Assembly (NCBI RefSeq): GCF_003751225.1
Contig: NZ_RJKE01000001.1
Coordinates: forward strand, 8,742,001 to 8,806,000
Reading direction: 5' to 3'
DNA: 64,000 nucleotides
DNA from: Actinocorallia herbida
GTDB lineage: Bacteria; Actinomycetota; Actinomycetes; Streptosporangiales; Streptosporangiaceae
Under the pieces are notes generated by a model. That model was not told the DNA's origin. It did not search any database and saw nothing but the letters and a program-made list of their open reading frames with translations. Positions 10,706 through 19,878 of this stretch are shown here, in pieces. The position numbers and the translations under genes are program-made. The first letter of the stretch is position 1. Every line of letters begins with the position of its first letter.

Positions 10706-11425
10706 CTATGACCACTCCGCCCGGTCATCTACCACGACAGTACCGGCGTATCGGTCATGGATGCTCTGGAAGAGCGGCCTGTCCCAGACGGACCAGGCGT
10801 AGGCCATGAACACCCCGGCGGCCGCGACGAACATGAGGAAGATGAAGAAGGACCACACCTTCACGCCGAGGAGCAGGAACAGAAAAATGCCCAGCATGTA
10901 GCCGAGATTGTTGATCGCGGCCCGGTAGACGGCCGTCGTGATCGGCAGCGCGTCCCCCGCCGGATCGGCGAGCACGACCCGCAGGCCGACCTGCCGTTTG
11001 CCCAGCGTACGGCCCCAGACCGCGAGCTGGATCGCCTCGTAGAGGAACGGGATGACCGCGACGACGATGAAAGTGGTCCACAGCACCGGCGTGGACCAGA
11101 CTCCGTCTTCTTCCTTGTTCACCCCGATGGAGGCGAGCACGATCGGGAACAGCACCGCGAAACCGCCGGCCCATACGAGTCCGGCGTCGATCAGCCGGGC
11201 CAGGGCGCGCGGCCGGAATGCCGCGAGAGGAAGGCTTTCGGCGGGATGCGGGCCCGCCGGACGCGGCGGCACTTGCGGCGGCGGGGCCGAAGGCCCGCCG
11301 CGGGACTGCGCGGGATCGGGATATCCCGGCCGCCCCTGAAATCCAGGTCCCTGAGGAGGCCGACCGTGTGGCGGGGGCGGCCCATATCCCCCTCCGGGGC
11401 CATACGGGTTGGGGGGTCCACTCAT
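10706..11425 (-). CDS. RDD family membrane protein
   Basis: 239 residues. A Pro/Gly-rich cytoplasmic N-terminus (about 1-65) precedes an RDD domain that opens with FRPRALARLIDAGLVW and has three or four membrane segments (about 78-100, 115-135, 170-205). The conserved GRTLGKRQVGLRVV block and the C-terminal SIHDRYAGTVVV are typical of the family. Function is not established; some RDD proteins have been linked to ion exchange. It starts 7 bases after the acetyltransferase stop codon, with GGAGGAATG upstream, and is probably translated from the same transcript. Confidence 0.88.
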   Translation of the reverse strand: MSGPPNPYGPGGGYGPPPPHGRPPQGPGFQGRPGYPDPAQSRGGPSAPPPQVPPRPAGPHPAESLPLAAFRPRALARLIDAGLVWAGGFAVLFPIVLASIGVNKEEDGVWSTPVLWTTFIVVAVIPFLYEAIQLAVWGRTLGKRQVGLRVVLADPAGDALPITTAVYRAAINNLGYMLGIFLFLLLGVKVWSFFIFLMFVAAAGVFMAYAWSVWDRPLFQSIHDRYAGTVVVDDRAEWS

Positions 11426-11432
11426 GATGACG

Positions 11433-11945
11433 TCATTCCTCCAAGCGAAGCAGCATCCGGGTGTTGCCCAGGGTGTTCGGCTTCACCCGGTCCAGATCAA
11501 GGAACTCCGCCACACCGTCGTCATAGGAGCGCAGCAGCTCTTCATAGACGTCGTGCTGCACCGGCGTGCCCTGGATCTCAGTGAAGCCGTGGCGCGCGAA
11601 GAAGTCCACTTCGAAGGTGAGGCAGAAAACCCGCCGCACGCCAAGATCCCGGGCGGTCTCCAGCAGCCGCTCGACGATCTGGTGGCCGATGCCGAGCCCC
11701 CTGCATTCGGGGTCGATTGCGACGGTCCGCACCTCGGCGAGGTCCTCCCACATCACATGCAGGGCGCCGCAGCCGATGACCCCGCCGTTTCCGGGGGCGT
11801 CCGCCACCCAGAACTCCTGCATGTCCTCATAGAGCGTGACCGTGCTCTTCTGGAGCAGACGGCGGCTGTCCCCGCCATAGGTCTCGACCAGCCTCCGGAT
11901 AGCACGGACATCGGGCGTACGCGCCCGGCGGATCGTCAACTCCAT
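11433..11945 (-). CDS. argA: GNAT amino-acid N-acetyltransferase, ArgA-like
   Basis: About 170 residues of GNAT fold. The acetyl-CoA binding motif is ECRGLGIGHQIVERLL. The blocks GCGALHVMWEDLAEVRTVAI and FFARHGFTEI closely resemble Mycobacterium tuberculosis Rv2747, a short-form N-acetylglutamate synthase, so the likely role is the first step of arginine synthesis. Three in-frame ATG starts exist (11990, 11954, 11945). The last is used because it sits directly before the conserved LTIRRARTPDVRAI. None has a strong ribosome binding site. The RDD gene follows. Confidence 0.8.
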   Translation of the reverse strand: MELTIRRARTPDVRAIRRLVETYGGDSRRLLQKSTVTLYEDMQEFWVADAPGNGGVIGCGALHVMWEDLAEVRTVAIDPECRGLGIGHQIVERLLETARDLGVRRVFCLTFEVDFFARHGFTEIQGTPVQHDVYEELLRSYDDGVAEFLDLDRVKPNTLGNTRMLLRLEE

Positions 11946-12070
11946 AGTGAGCATGAGACTATCCGCAGGGCGGAGCTTTCGCCGACCCATGTTCGGTTCC
12001 GGTTGGCACGGACCCCGGTTTTCGTTAGTCTCCTCGACCGAGCCCTAGGCGGGCCCAGGAGAGGAAGACC

Positions 12071-13015
12071 GTGAAGCACGTCCGAAGCCGTCTGCTCGCC
12101 ATCGCCTGCGGCCTGCTCGCCTCCTCCATCGTGATCCCCGGTACGGCGCACGCCGAGCCGGATCCGATGAAGAAGATCGAGGCGATCCACGAGGAACTGG
12201 AGACCGTCAGCGAGGAGATCAACGGTCTCAAGGTCAAGCTGAAGCAGGCCGAGCGCGCCGCGAAGGTCGCCCGGGAGAACGCCAAGCGGCAGCAGAAGGC
12301 CATGGAAGGCGCCGCCGAGCGTGTCGGCACCCTGGCCGCCACCAGCTACATGTCCGGTGGCACCGCCACCGACCAGGCGTTCCTGCTGGCCACCTCGAAC
12401 GACCCCCAGACGTTCCTCGACCAGAGCGCCACCCTCAGCTACTTCGCCAACCAGGACGGCACGCGCGTCATGACGCTGCTGTCGGCGATGCAGTCCGCGA
12501 ACCGGGCGCAGAAGTCCGCGGACGACCGGGCCAAGCAGGTGCGCGACCTCAAGACACAGCTCACCGACCGGCAGGACGAGCTGAAGGACCAGTACACCGA
12601 GATCCGGGACAAGATCGTCCGCGAGGACCCGGGCAAGGTCGTCGACATCCCGCCGGTGCCGGGCGCCGGCAAGGCCGCCGAGGCGCTGCGGTACGCGCTG
12701 GGCCAGCTCGGCAAGCCGTACGTGTGGGGCGCCGCGGGCCCCAGCTCCTATGACTGCTCAGGGCTGGTCATGTGGGCCTACCGCCAGGTCGGTATCAGCC
12801 TTCCGCACTACACGGGCAGCCAGTGGAACGCCGGCACGCACATCTCCCAGGACGACCTCCAGCCGGGAGACCTCGTCTTCTTCTACAGCGATCTGCACCA
12901 CGTCGGCCTGTACCTCGGCGACGGGCAGATGGTCCACGCGCCGCAGACCGGTGACGTCGTGAAGATCGCGCCCATCGCCGGCCGGCCGTTCGCGGGCGCC
13001 GTGCGCCTGGCCTGA
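12071..13015 (+). CDS. secreted NlpC/P60 peptidoglycan endopeptidase
   Basis: 314 residues with a signal peptide (cleavage near residue 28, TAHA-EP). A long coiled coil (about 31-185) similar to the RipA/CwlO group precedes a C-terminal NlpC/P60 domain. The domain has catalytic Cys229 in YDCSGLVMWAY, His277 in the HHVGLYLG block and a third polar residue near His289. It probably cleaves D-Glu/meso-DAP links in stem peptides during growth or division, with the coiled coil restraining the enzyme. The GTG start at 12071 follows AGGAGAGGAAG. It is divergent from the acetyltransferase. Confidence 0.93.
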   Translation: MKHVRSRLLAIACGLLASSIVIPGTAHAEPDPMKKIEAIHEELETVSEEINGLKVKLKQAERAAKVARENAKRQQKAMEGAAERVGTLAATSYMSGGTATDQAFLLATSNDPQTFLDQSATLSYFANQDGTRVMTLLSAMQSANRAQKSADDRAKQVRDLKTQLTDRQDELKDQYTEIRDKIVREDPGKVVDIPPVPGAGKAAEALRYALGQLGKPYVWGAAGPSSYDCSGLVMWAYRQVGISLPHYTGSQWNAGTHISQDDLQPGDLVFFYSDLHHVGLYLGDGQMVHAPQTGDVVKIAPIAGRPFAGAVRLA

Positions 13016-13058
13016 GCCCCGGGCCCGCGCGCCCGGGGACGACGCTCCCGGCACGACG

Positions 13059-13095
13059 CCGCCCGCGGGAACGGAGGGGTTCCCACGGGCGGGCC
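13059..13095. terminator. shared terminator between converging genes
   Basis: The near-perfect inverted repeat CCGCCCGCGGGAAC with GTTCCCACGGGCGGG lies between the ends of the NlpC gene and the small LuxR gene. Confidence 0.6.
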
Positions 13096-13101
13096 GGTGG
13101 A

Positions 13102-13332
13102 TCAGATGAGCTGCCTGCGGGCCGCCCAGACGACGGCCTCGATGGGGGTGTTGACGTCGAGCCGGTCGCAGATGGTCCGGAGCCTGCGGCGCAGGGTCCG
13201 GGCGCTCAGCTCAAGCTTGCGCGCCGCGACGTCGGCGGTGACTCCACTGGCGATCTGGGCGAGCAACTTCAGTTCGTCCTCGCTCAGCCGAGGTTCGTCG
13301 AACGCCCTGCGTGCGAGCATGGCCTGTTCCAC
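13102..13332 (-). CDS. small LuxR-type helix-turn-helix protein
   Basis: A 76-residue protein that is little more than a GerE/LuxR DNA-binding domain. It has LSEDELKLLAQIASGVTADV, then AARKLELSARTLRRRLRTIC as the recognition helix region. There is no receiver or ligand domain. The GTG at 13332 is chosen because GGGAGGAA lies just upstream; longer readings have no ribosome binding site and poor composition. Targets are unknown. The intergenic stretch 13333-13706 has no other gene, only a 15-base palindrome GCCGTCCAGGACGGC at 13629-13643. Confidence 0.78.
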   Translation of the reverse strand: MEQAMLARRAFDEPRLSEDELKLLAQIASGVTADVAARKLELSARTLRRRLRTICDRLDVNTPIEAVVWAARRQLI

Positions 13333-13706
13333 TCCATTCCTCCCTCGTCGATGGTGCGACCGCGGGGGCGCAGCCTGTGGGCTGCACGGGCAATGGTTCT
13401 CGGTCTCGGTTGTGTTCGGTGGCCGGACTCGGCCGATGCGTCGTTTGCGGGCCGTTCGCGGGGAACTGTGAGTAACGTCGGCTTGAGGGAGGGGACATCG
13501 GTTGCAGCCTTCCCCTTCCCGGTCCGTGAATCGTTTCAAGGTCCCTACGGTCCGGAACGCTAGGCGGCCGGATCTGGACCGTCAAGGTCCCAAAGAGCGC
13601 TAAAAGTGATCATCCCGCCACATCCCGTGCCGTCCAGGACGGCCTTGCGCGAACGATATGGCGTTAACCTGCGAGAACACGTCCCGGACCGGAGGGGAGT
13701 GGGCTG

Positions 13707-14684
13707 ATGCGAGCAAGTATTCGTGAGGTGGCGCGGCGTGCGGGAGTCTCAGTTGGGACCGTTTCGAATGTCCTAAACCGGCCAGAACAGGTGGCCGAAG
13801 CGACCAGAGTCCGGGTGCTCGCCGCGATCGAGGAGCTGGGATTCGTCCGCAACGAGGCGGCCCGCGCCCTCCGCAAGGGCTCGGGACGAACACTCGGAGT
13901 ACTCGTTGAGGACATCGCCAACCCCTACTTCACCGACGTCGCACGCGGCGCGGAGGCCGCGCTGAACGAGTTCGGCTTCGACGTCCTGTGGTGCACCAGC
14001 GAGGGCTCCCCGGAGAAGGAGCGGCGCTGTGTCGACTTCCTCGAGGAGCAGGGCGTCTCAGGGCTCATCGTGACCCCCGTGGGGCTCGACGCGCGACGGA
14101 TAGGGCGGCTGCGCGCCCATGGCGTCTCCGTCGTCCTGGTCGACCGGAAGATCCCCGGCGCGGGCGCCTGCTCGGTCGGCGTCGACCACGTCGAGGGCGG
14201 GCGGCTCGCCGCCGAGCACCTCACCGCGATCGGCCGGCACGACCTCGCGTTCGTCACCGCGGAACCGGAGACCCCGCCGCTGCGCCAGCGCCGCGCGGGG
14301 GTCCTGCGCGCGCTGACCAGGTCAGGGCACGCCCCGCCGCTGACCATCGCCGAGCCCGGACTGACCACCGAGGCGGGCCGACACGCCGCGCAGCGCCTCA
14401 TGGACTTTGGAACGCTCCCCGACGGCGTCCTGTGCGCGAACGACCTCATGGCCATCGGCGTCGTCAACGAGCTCGTGCGGGGCGGGGTGAAGATCCCCCA
14501 GGAAGTGGCGGTGGTCGGCTACGACGACATCGCGCTCGCCGCCACCGCGGTGGTGCCCCTGACCACGGTGCGCCAGCCCCGCCGCGATCTCGGCAGGATC
14601 GCGACGGAACTGGCGCTCGCCGGCGCGGAAGGCCGGAACATCGTGCTCACCCCGGAACTGGTGATCCGGGAGTCGGCCTCATGA
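13707..14684 (+). CDS. LacI family transcriptional regulator
   Basis: 325 residues. The N-terminal LacI helix-turn-helix is IREVARRAGVSVGTVSNVLN with the hinge LRKGSGRTLGVLVEDI. A periplasmic-binding-protein-like sensor domain follows (about 60-325) with GLIVTPV, CANDLMAIGVVNEL and VGYDDIALA. It is expected to be a dimeric repressor that responds to a sugar or related ligand. GGAGGGGAG precedes the ATG. It overlaps the converging lysS gene by six bases, and no sugar genes are adjacent, so the target is unclear. Confidence 0.93.
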   Translation: MRASIREVARRAGVSVGTVSNVLNRPEQVAEATRVRVLAAIEELGFVRNEAARALRKGSGRTLGVLVEDIANPYFTDVARGAEAALNEFGFDVLWCTSEGSPEKERRCVDFLEEQGVSGLIVTPVGLDARRIGRLRAHGVSVVLVDRKIPGAGACSVGVDHVEGGRLAAEHLTAIGRHDLAFVTAEPETPPLRQRRAGVLRALTRSGHAPPLTIAEPGLTTEAGRHAAQRLMDFGTLPDGVLCANDLMAIGVVNELVRGGVKIPQEVAVVGYDDIALAATAVVPLTTVRQPRRDLGRIATELALAGAEGRNIVLTPELVIRESAS

Positions 14685-16196
14685 GCCCGGCTTGACCAGC
14701 GGGAAGAGGATCGTCTCGCGGATGTTCTTGCCGGTGAAGGCCATGATCATCCGGTCGATGCCGGCGCCCATGCCGCCGGTGGGCGGCATCGCGTACTCCA
14801 GCGCCCGCAGGAAGTCCTCGTCGAGCTGCATCGCCTCGGGGTCGCCCCCGGCGGCCAGCAGCGACTGCTCGGTGAGCCGCCGCCGCTGCTCGATCGGGTC
14901 GACCAGCTCCGAGTAGGCGGTGCCCAGCTCGGTGCCGAACCCGATGAGGTCCCACTTCTCGGTCAGCAGCGGCTCCGCCCGGTGCTCCCTGGTCAGCGGG
15001 GAGGTCTCCAGCGGGTAGTCCATCACGAAGGTCGGCTGGAGCAGCGTGTGCTCCACCAGCTCCTCGAAGATCTCCTGGACCAGCTTGCCCTGGCCCCACT
15101 TGGGGTCCCAGTGGATCTCACGCGCGTCGGCGAGCTTGCGGACCTGCTCGATCGCCGTGTGCGGGGTGATCTCCTCGCCCAGCGCCTCCGACACCGCGCC
15201 GAAAAGCGTGATGCGCGGCCACACCGGCAGGCCGAGGTCGTACTCCCGGCCCTCGTGCACGACCACCGAGTGGCCCAGCGCGGCCACCACGGCCTTCTGG
15301 TACATGCGCTGGGTGAGGTCGGCCATGTCGTTGTAGTCGAGGTAGGTGCCGTAGGCCTCGAGCATGGTGAACTCGGGGTTGTGCGTCGAGTCCGCGCCCT
15401 CGTTCCGGAAGTTCCGGTTGATCTCGAAGACCTTCTCCACGCCGCCGACGACGAGCCGCTTGAGGTACAGCTCGATGGCGATGCGCAGGTACATCTCCAT
15501 GTCGTAGGCGTTGATGTGCGTCTTGAACGGCCGGGCCGCCGCACCGCCGTGGATCGGCTGGAGCATCGGGGTCTCGACCTCGAGGTACCCCTCCTCGTGC
15601 CAGAAGTCGCGGACCGCGCGCACCGTGTCGCTGCGCAGCCGCGCCATCTTGCGCGCCTCGTCGTTGACGATGAGGTCGACGTAGCGGTACCTGACACGCG
15701 CCTCGGGGTCGGTGAGACCCGCGTGCTTCTCCGGCAGCGGCCGCAGGCACTTGGACGTCAGCACGAAGCTCTCGGCCATGACCGAGAGCTCGCCGCGCTT
15801 GGACGAGATGATCTCGCCCACGACGCCGACGTGGTCGCCGAGGTCGATGTCGCTCTTCCAGGCGGCCAGCGCCTCCTCGCCGACCCCGGCGAGGGAGATC
15901 ATCACCTGGAGGTCGCCCGTGCCGTCGCGCAGGGTCGCGAAGCACAGCTTGCCGCCGATCCGCGAGAGCATGACGCGCCCGGTGATCGCGGCTTTCTCAC
16001 CCGTCTCGGTGCCCGGCTCCAGCTCGGGGTATTTGGCGCGCACCTCGGCGATGGTGTGCGTGCGCGGGAAATTCACCGGGTAAGGGTCGATGCCGCTCTC
16101 CCGCAGTCGCGCCACCTTCTCGAGGCGGACGCGCATCTGCTCGGGCGCATCGGCATAGCCGTCGCCCTGGGACGCGTCGAAGGTCTGCTCACTCAC
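14679..16196 (-). CDS. lysS: lysine--tRNA ligase (class II)
   Basis: A 505-residue LysRS that charges tRNA-Lys. The N-terminal OB-fold anticodon-binding domain covers about 55-150. The catalytic core has class II motif 2 (FEINRNFRNEG) and motif 3 (GMGAGIDRMIM). Length is normal. It lies downstream of coaX on the same strand but is separated from it by the repeat element at 16268-16506, so it probably has its own promoter. Confidence 0.97.
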   Translation of the reverse strand: MSEQTFDASQGDGYADAPEQMRVRLEKVARLRESGIDPYPVNFPRTHTIAEVRAKYPELEPGTETGEKAAITGRVMLSRIGGKLCFATLRDGTGDLQVMISLAGVGEEALAAWKSDIDLGDHVGVVGEIISSKRGELSVMAESFVLTSKCLRPLPEKHAGLTDPEARVRYRYVDLIVNDEARKMARLRSDTVRAVRDFWHEEGYLEVETPMLQPIHGGAAARPFKTHINAYDMEMYLRIAIELYLKRLVVGGVEKVFEINRNFRNEGADSTHNPEFTMLEAYGTYLDYNDMADLTQRMYQKAVVAALGHSVVVHEGREYDLGLPVWPRITLFGAVSEALGEEITPHTAIEQVRKLADAREIHWDPKWGQGKLVQEIFEELVEHTLLQPTFVMDYPLETSPLTREHRAEPLLTEKWDLIGFGTELGTAYSELVDPIEQRRRLTEQSLLAAGGDPEAMQLDEDFLRALEYAMPPTGGMGAGIDRMIMAFTGKNIRETILFPLVKPGS

Positions 16197-16267
16197 GGTG
16201 TCAGGCTACCGAGCCCCAATTTCCAACGCGAACGCGATATATGGAGAACTCCCGTCGCCGCCGACCT

Positions 16268-16506
16268 GACCGGCCTTCCAGGGAGCGCCGTCAGGCGCGG
16301 CCGCACACGTGATCGGGCGCCCCTGGACCGCCCCGTAGGCCCCCAAGGGCCGAAGGGGCGGCCCAGGGATCTCAAGCGCCCGATCACACGCCCGACCGCA
16401 GGCCCCCCAGGGCCGGAGGTCGGGCCGGCGAACACAGCCCAGGGATCTCAAGCGCCCGATCACACGCCCGACCGCGGGCCCCCTAGGGCCGGAGGTCGGG
16501 CCGGTG
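16268..16506 (-). repeat. dispersed nested-palindrome element, copy B (partly duplicated)
   Basis: Read on the minus strand this matches copy A at 6791-6976 segment by segment. It has the CGCCTGACGGCGCTCCCTGG flank, the core GTGATCGGGC...GCCCGATCAC (16309-16387), and the adjoining hairpin with GACCTCCGGCCC. The hairpin plus half of the core is duplicated in tandem (16388-16430 and about 16462-16506). No gene lies between coaX and lysS. Confidence 0.75.
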
Positions 16507-16508
16507 AA

Positions 16509-17297
16509 CTACGAGCCGCCGATGTTGCGTTCGTAGATGAGGCGGAGGCCGTGGAGGGTGAGCCAGGGCTCGAAGGCGTCGATGCTGCGGGCCTCCTCAA
16601 GGACGAGGGGGGCCAGGCCGCCCGTCGCGACGACCTTGACGTCGTCGGGGTTGTCGCACAGCTCCTCGGCCATCCGGTCGACCAGGCCGTCCACCTGGCC
16701 CGCGAAGCCGAAGATGATGCCCGACTGGAGCGCCTCGACGGTGTTCTTGGCGATGACGTGCCGGGGCCGGACCAGTTCGATCTTGTGCAGCTGGGCGCCG
16801 CGGACCGACAGCGCGTCGATGGAGATCTCGATGCCCGGCGCGATCGCCCCGCCCACGTACTCGCCCTTGGCCGAGATGCAGTCGAACGTCGTCGCGGTGC
16901 CGAAGTCGACGACGATCGCCGGACCGCCGTACATGTTGATGGCGGCCAGGGAGTTGACGATCCGGTCGGACCCGACCTCCTTGGGGTTGTCCATCCGGAC
17001 CGGAACGCCCGTCTTCACCCCCGGCTCGACGATGACCGCGGGCACGTCGCCGTAGTACCTGCGGCACATCTCGCGCATCTCGTGCAGCACCGACGGCACG
17101 GTCGAGCACAGCGCGATCCCGCTGATATCGGTGTCGACGAGCAGTGGGCTCTGGTTGACCAGGCCCTGGAGCACGACCGCGATCTCGTCCGCGGTGCGGC
17201 GCGGATCGGTGTTGATGCGCCAGTGCTCGATCACCTCCTCGGCCTCGAAAAGGCCGAGCACGGTGTGGGTGTTGCCGACGTCGATGGTGAGAAGCAT
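16509..17297 (-). CDS. coaX: type III pantothenate kinase
   Basis: A 262-residue CoaX, which phosphorylates pantothenate in the first step of coenzyme A synthesis. The phosphate-binding motif DVGNTHTVLGLFE is at the N-terminus. The ASKHA-fold motifs VGSDRIVNSLAA and VVDFGTATTFD follow, then GGAIAPGI. Its start codon overlaps the nadC stop by one base (TGATG), so translation is coupled. It is the last gene of the pantothenate/NAD block before the repeat element. Confidence 0.96.
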   Translation of the reverse strand: MLLTIDVGNTHTVLGLFEAEEVIEHWRINTDPRRTADEIAVVLQGLVNQSPLLVDTDISGIALCSTVPSVLHEMREMCRRYYGDVPAVIVEPGVKTGVPVRMDNPKEVGSDRIVNSLAAINMYGGPAIVVDFGTATTFDCISAKGEYVGGAIAPGIEISIDALSVRGAQLHKIELVRPRHVIAKNTVEALQSGIIFGFAGQVDGLVDRMAEELCDNPDDVKVVATGGLAPLVLEEARSIDAFEPWLTLHGLRLIYERNIGGS

Positions 17298-18178
17298 CAG
17301 GTCCCCGCTACTGGACGGAAGTCAAGGCCGATGTCGAGGGCGGACGCGGAATGCGTCAACCCGCCGACCGCAAGGTAATCCACACCGGTCACGGCGGCGT
17401 CTCGTGCCCTGTCCAGGGAGAGACCGCCAGACGCTTCGAGGGTCGCTCGACCGGCCGTCAGGCTTACCGCCTCGGCCATCGTGGAGTCCGTCATATTGTC
17501 CAGCAGAATGTCGGTGGCTCCGGCCGTCAAGGCCTCCTGAAGCTGGTCCAGGGTGTCCACTTCGACTTGGATGTGCAGCTCCGGGTAACGCGCGCGCACC
17601 GCCTGGAAGGCCGCGGTGACGCCTCCGGCCGCCGCGACATGGTTGTCCTTGATGAGCGCGGCGTCCTGGAGGGACATCCGGTGGTTCACCCCGCCGCCAC
17701 AGCGCACCGCCCATTTCTGCAGGCCGCGAAGGCCGGGCAGCGTCTTGCGGCTGTCGCGGACCCGTGCCTTGGTGCCCTCCAACGCCGCCACCCACCGCGC
17801 CGTCTGGGTGGCGATGCCGGACAGGTGCGTAAGGAAGTTCAGCGCTATCCGCTCGGCGCGCAGCAGCCCGACCGTCGGCGCGGTGACGGTCAGGAGAACG
17901 TCGCCCTTGCCGACGCGCTCTCCGTCCTTCACCTTCGGTTCCAGGGACGCCCGGTCGCCGAGCAGGATCTCGAACACGGCCTCGGCCACCAGCAGACCCG
18001 CCACGACGCCCTCGCCGCGCGCGGTGAAATCGGCGGTGGACACCTGTGCCGGGTCGAAGATCGGCTCGCTCGTCACGTCGACGTCGCCGTCCTCGGCCAG
18101 CGCGACGCGCACGACCTTCGCCACCCGCTCCGGCTCGAGTCCCTCGGCGCGCAGCCGCGCCTGAAGCTCCGGTGTCAT
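17297..18178 (-). CDS. nadC: nicotinate-nucleotide pyrophosphorylase (carboxylating)
   Basis: 293 residues. It converts quinolinate and PRPP to nicotinic acid mononucleotide. Diagnostic segments are ALAEDGDVDVTSEP, ALNFLTHLSGIAT, the RDSRKTLPGLR active-site block, and GGGVNHRMSLQDAALIKDNH. The start at 18178 is chosen because it overlaps the nadB stop (TGATG) and removes an unrelated upstream extension. It follows nadB and precedes coaX. Confidence 0.96.
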   Translation of the reverse strand: MTPELQARLRAEGLEPERVAKVVRVALAEDGDVDVTSEPIFDPAQVSTADFTARGEGVVAGLLVAEAVFEILLGDRASLEPKVKDGERVGKGDVLLTVTAPTVGLLRAERIALNFLTHLSGIATQTARWVAALEGTKARVRDSRKTLPGLRGLQKWAVRCGGGVNHRMSLQDAALIKDNHVAAAGGVTAAFQAVRARYPELHIQVEVDTLDQLQEALTAGATDILLDNMTDSTMAEAVSLTAGRATLEASGGLSLDRARDAAVTGVDYLAVGGLTHSASALDIGLDFRPVAGT

Positions 18179-19845
18179 CACTCGCCCTTCGATGCAGTCG
18201 TCTTGTTCGCGGGCCCGCCCGCGGGGTGGAAGGCCAGTTCGTAGCCGTTCCCAGAGCCCGGGGCCCGCCCGGCCCGACCGACCAGGCGACCGCGCCACGC
18301 GGCGTCGTCGCGGTCGGGGAAGTCCTCGCGCCAGTGGCTGCCGCGGGTCTCGGTGCGCCGCGCTGCCGCCGCGACGACGGCGGTGGCGACCTGGTGAAGG
18401 TTGGTCGCCTCCCATGCCTCCACGCACGGCTGCGCGGACGTCAGCCCGGCGAGCCGCGCGAGGGCGCGCTCCGCCTCCGCGAGGCCGTCCGCGCTGCGCA
18501 GGACGCCGCAGTAGGCGCTCATCACCCTCTGGACCTCCGCGCGCACCGTCGGATCGAGCAGCCCTGCGGTCCCGCCGGACGGCTCGGCCGCCACGACCTG
18601 CCTTGCGAGGTCGTCCTTGACCGCTTCTCCGATGCGCTCGGCGAAGACGAGCCCTTCGAGCAGCGAGTTGGAGGCGAGGCGGTTGGCACCGTGCACGCCC
18701 GTGCAGGCGACTTCCCCGCAGGCGTAGAGGCCCGGGATGGAGGTGCGGCCGTAGAGGTCGGTCATGACGCCCCCGCTGGCGTAGTGCGCGGCGGGGACCA
18801 CGGGGATCGGGTCGGTGACGGGGTCCACGCCGTGGCGCCGGCAGCTCGCCAGGATGTTGGGGAAGCGCGACTCCCAGAACGCGGCGCCGAGGTGGCGGCC
18901 GTCGAGCCACATGCAGGGCTCGCCCGTCTCCCGCATCCGGTTCATGATGCCCTTGGCGACGACGTCACGCGGGGCCAGCTCAGCGAGTTCGTGGCGGCCC
19001 GTCATGAAGCGCTCCCCGGACGCGTCCACGAGGTGCGCGCCTTCACCGCGCACGGCTTCGGAGATGAGCGGCTGCTGGCCTTCGGCGTCCGGTCCGAGCC
19101 ACATGACGGTCGGGTGGAACTGCACGAACTCCAGGTCGGCGACCTCGGCCCCGGCGCGCAGCGCGAGCGCGACCCCGTCACCGGTGGAGACCTCCGGGTT
19201 GGTGGTCGCCGCGAAGACCTGGCCGAGCCCGCCCGTCGCCAGGACGACGGCCCTGGCTCGGACCGCGCCCACGCCGTCGCGCGAGCCCTCCCCCATGACG
19301 TGCAGGGTGACGCCCGCGGCGCGTCCGCCGGCCGTCAGCAGGTCGAGGACGAGCGCGTGCTCGATGACCTCGACGCCGTCGGTCTGCTTGAGCGCGGCGA
19401 GCAGCGCCCGGCTGATCTCCGCGCCCGTCGCGTCGCCACCGGCGTGCGCGATGCGGCGCCGGTGGTGCCCGCCCTCGCGGGTGAGCGACACCGAGCCGTC
19501 AGAGGCGAGGTCGAAGTGGGCGCCGGTGTCGATCAGCCGGCGGACCGCGTCGGGTCCCTCGGTGACGAGGATCCGGACGGCCTCCTCGTCGCAGAGTCCG
19601 ACGCCCGCGGTGAGCGTGTCGGCGAGGTGGTCGGCGGGGCTGTCGTCGGGGGCCAGCGCCGCGGCGATGCCGCCCTGCGCCCACCGGGTGGAGCCCGCGT
19701 CGAGGAGCGCCTTGGTGACCAGCAGGACGCGCCCGTGCCCGGAGGCGCGGATCGCCGCGACGAGCCCGGCGATGCCGGATCCGATCACGACGACGTCGGT
19801 TTCCACGGTCCAGCCCGGCACTCCTGCCGCGCGCTCCTTGATCAT
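18178..19845 (-). CDS. nadB: L-aspartate oxidase
   Basis: A 555-residue FAD enzyme that oxidises aspartate to iminoaspartate for NAD synthesis. The FAD Rossmann motif is VIGSGIAGLVAAI near the N-terminus. Further blocks are STRWAQGGIAAAL, the active-site region GEGAHLVDASGERF, and CGEVACTGVHGANRLASNSL. A C-terminal helical domain follows. The ATG at 19845 has GAGGAGGG upstream. nadA (quinolinate synthase), the usual partner, is not adjacent and must lie elsewhere. Confidence 0.96.
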   Translation of the reverse strand: MIKERAAGVPGWTVETDVVVIGSGIAGLVAAIRASGHGRVLLVTKALLDAGSTRWAQGGIAAALAPDDSPADHLADTLTAGVGLCDEEAVRILVTEGPDAVRRLIDTGAHFDLASDGSVSLTREGGHHRRRIAHAGGDATGAEISRALLAALKQTDGVEVIEHALVLDLLTAGGRAAGVTLHVMGEGSRDGVGAVRARAVVLATGGLGQVFAATTNPEVSTGDGVALALRAGAEVADLEFVQFHPTVMWLGPDAEGQQPLISEAVRGEGAHLVDASGERFMTGRHELAELAPRDVVAKGIMNRMRETGEPCMWLDGRHLGAAFWESRFPNILASCRRHGVDPVTDPIPVVPAAHYASGGVMTDLYGRTSIPGLYACGEVACTGVHGANRLASNSLLEGLVFAERIGEAVKDDLARQVVAAEPSGGTAGLLDPTVRAEVQRVMSAYCGVLRSADGLAEAERALARLAGLTSAQPCVEAWEATNLHQVATAVVAAAARRTETRGSHWREDFPDRDDAAWRGRLVGRAGRAPGSGNGYELAFHPAGGPANKTTASKGE

Positions 19846-19867
19846 CGGGCCCTCCTCGGGGGTTTTC

Positions 19868-19878
19868 GTCAGTATGAC
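19868..19878. promoter_or_regulatory. small inverted repeat in the nadB leader
   Basis: GTCA-GTA-TGAC, overlapping a possible minus-strand -10 sequence CATACT, lies 23 bases from the nadB start. A second inverted repeat, GTCTGG-AACGTCA-CCAGAC, is at 19921-19939. Either could be a regulator site; neither matches a consensus I can quote. Confidence 0.3.

Noticed and set aside
11990-12070. Possible c-di-AMP (ydaO) riboswitch before the NlpC/P60 gene
   Set aside because: Such genes often carry one, but the gap of about 125 bases shows no matching conserved stems and is too short.
14982-17378. 798-codon plus-strand open frame opposite lysS and coaX
   Set aside because: Antisense to two certain genes and crosses the repeat element; no recognisable domain.
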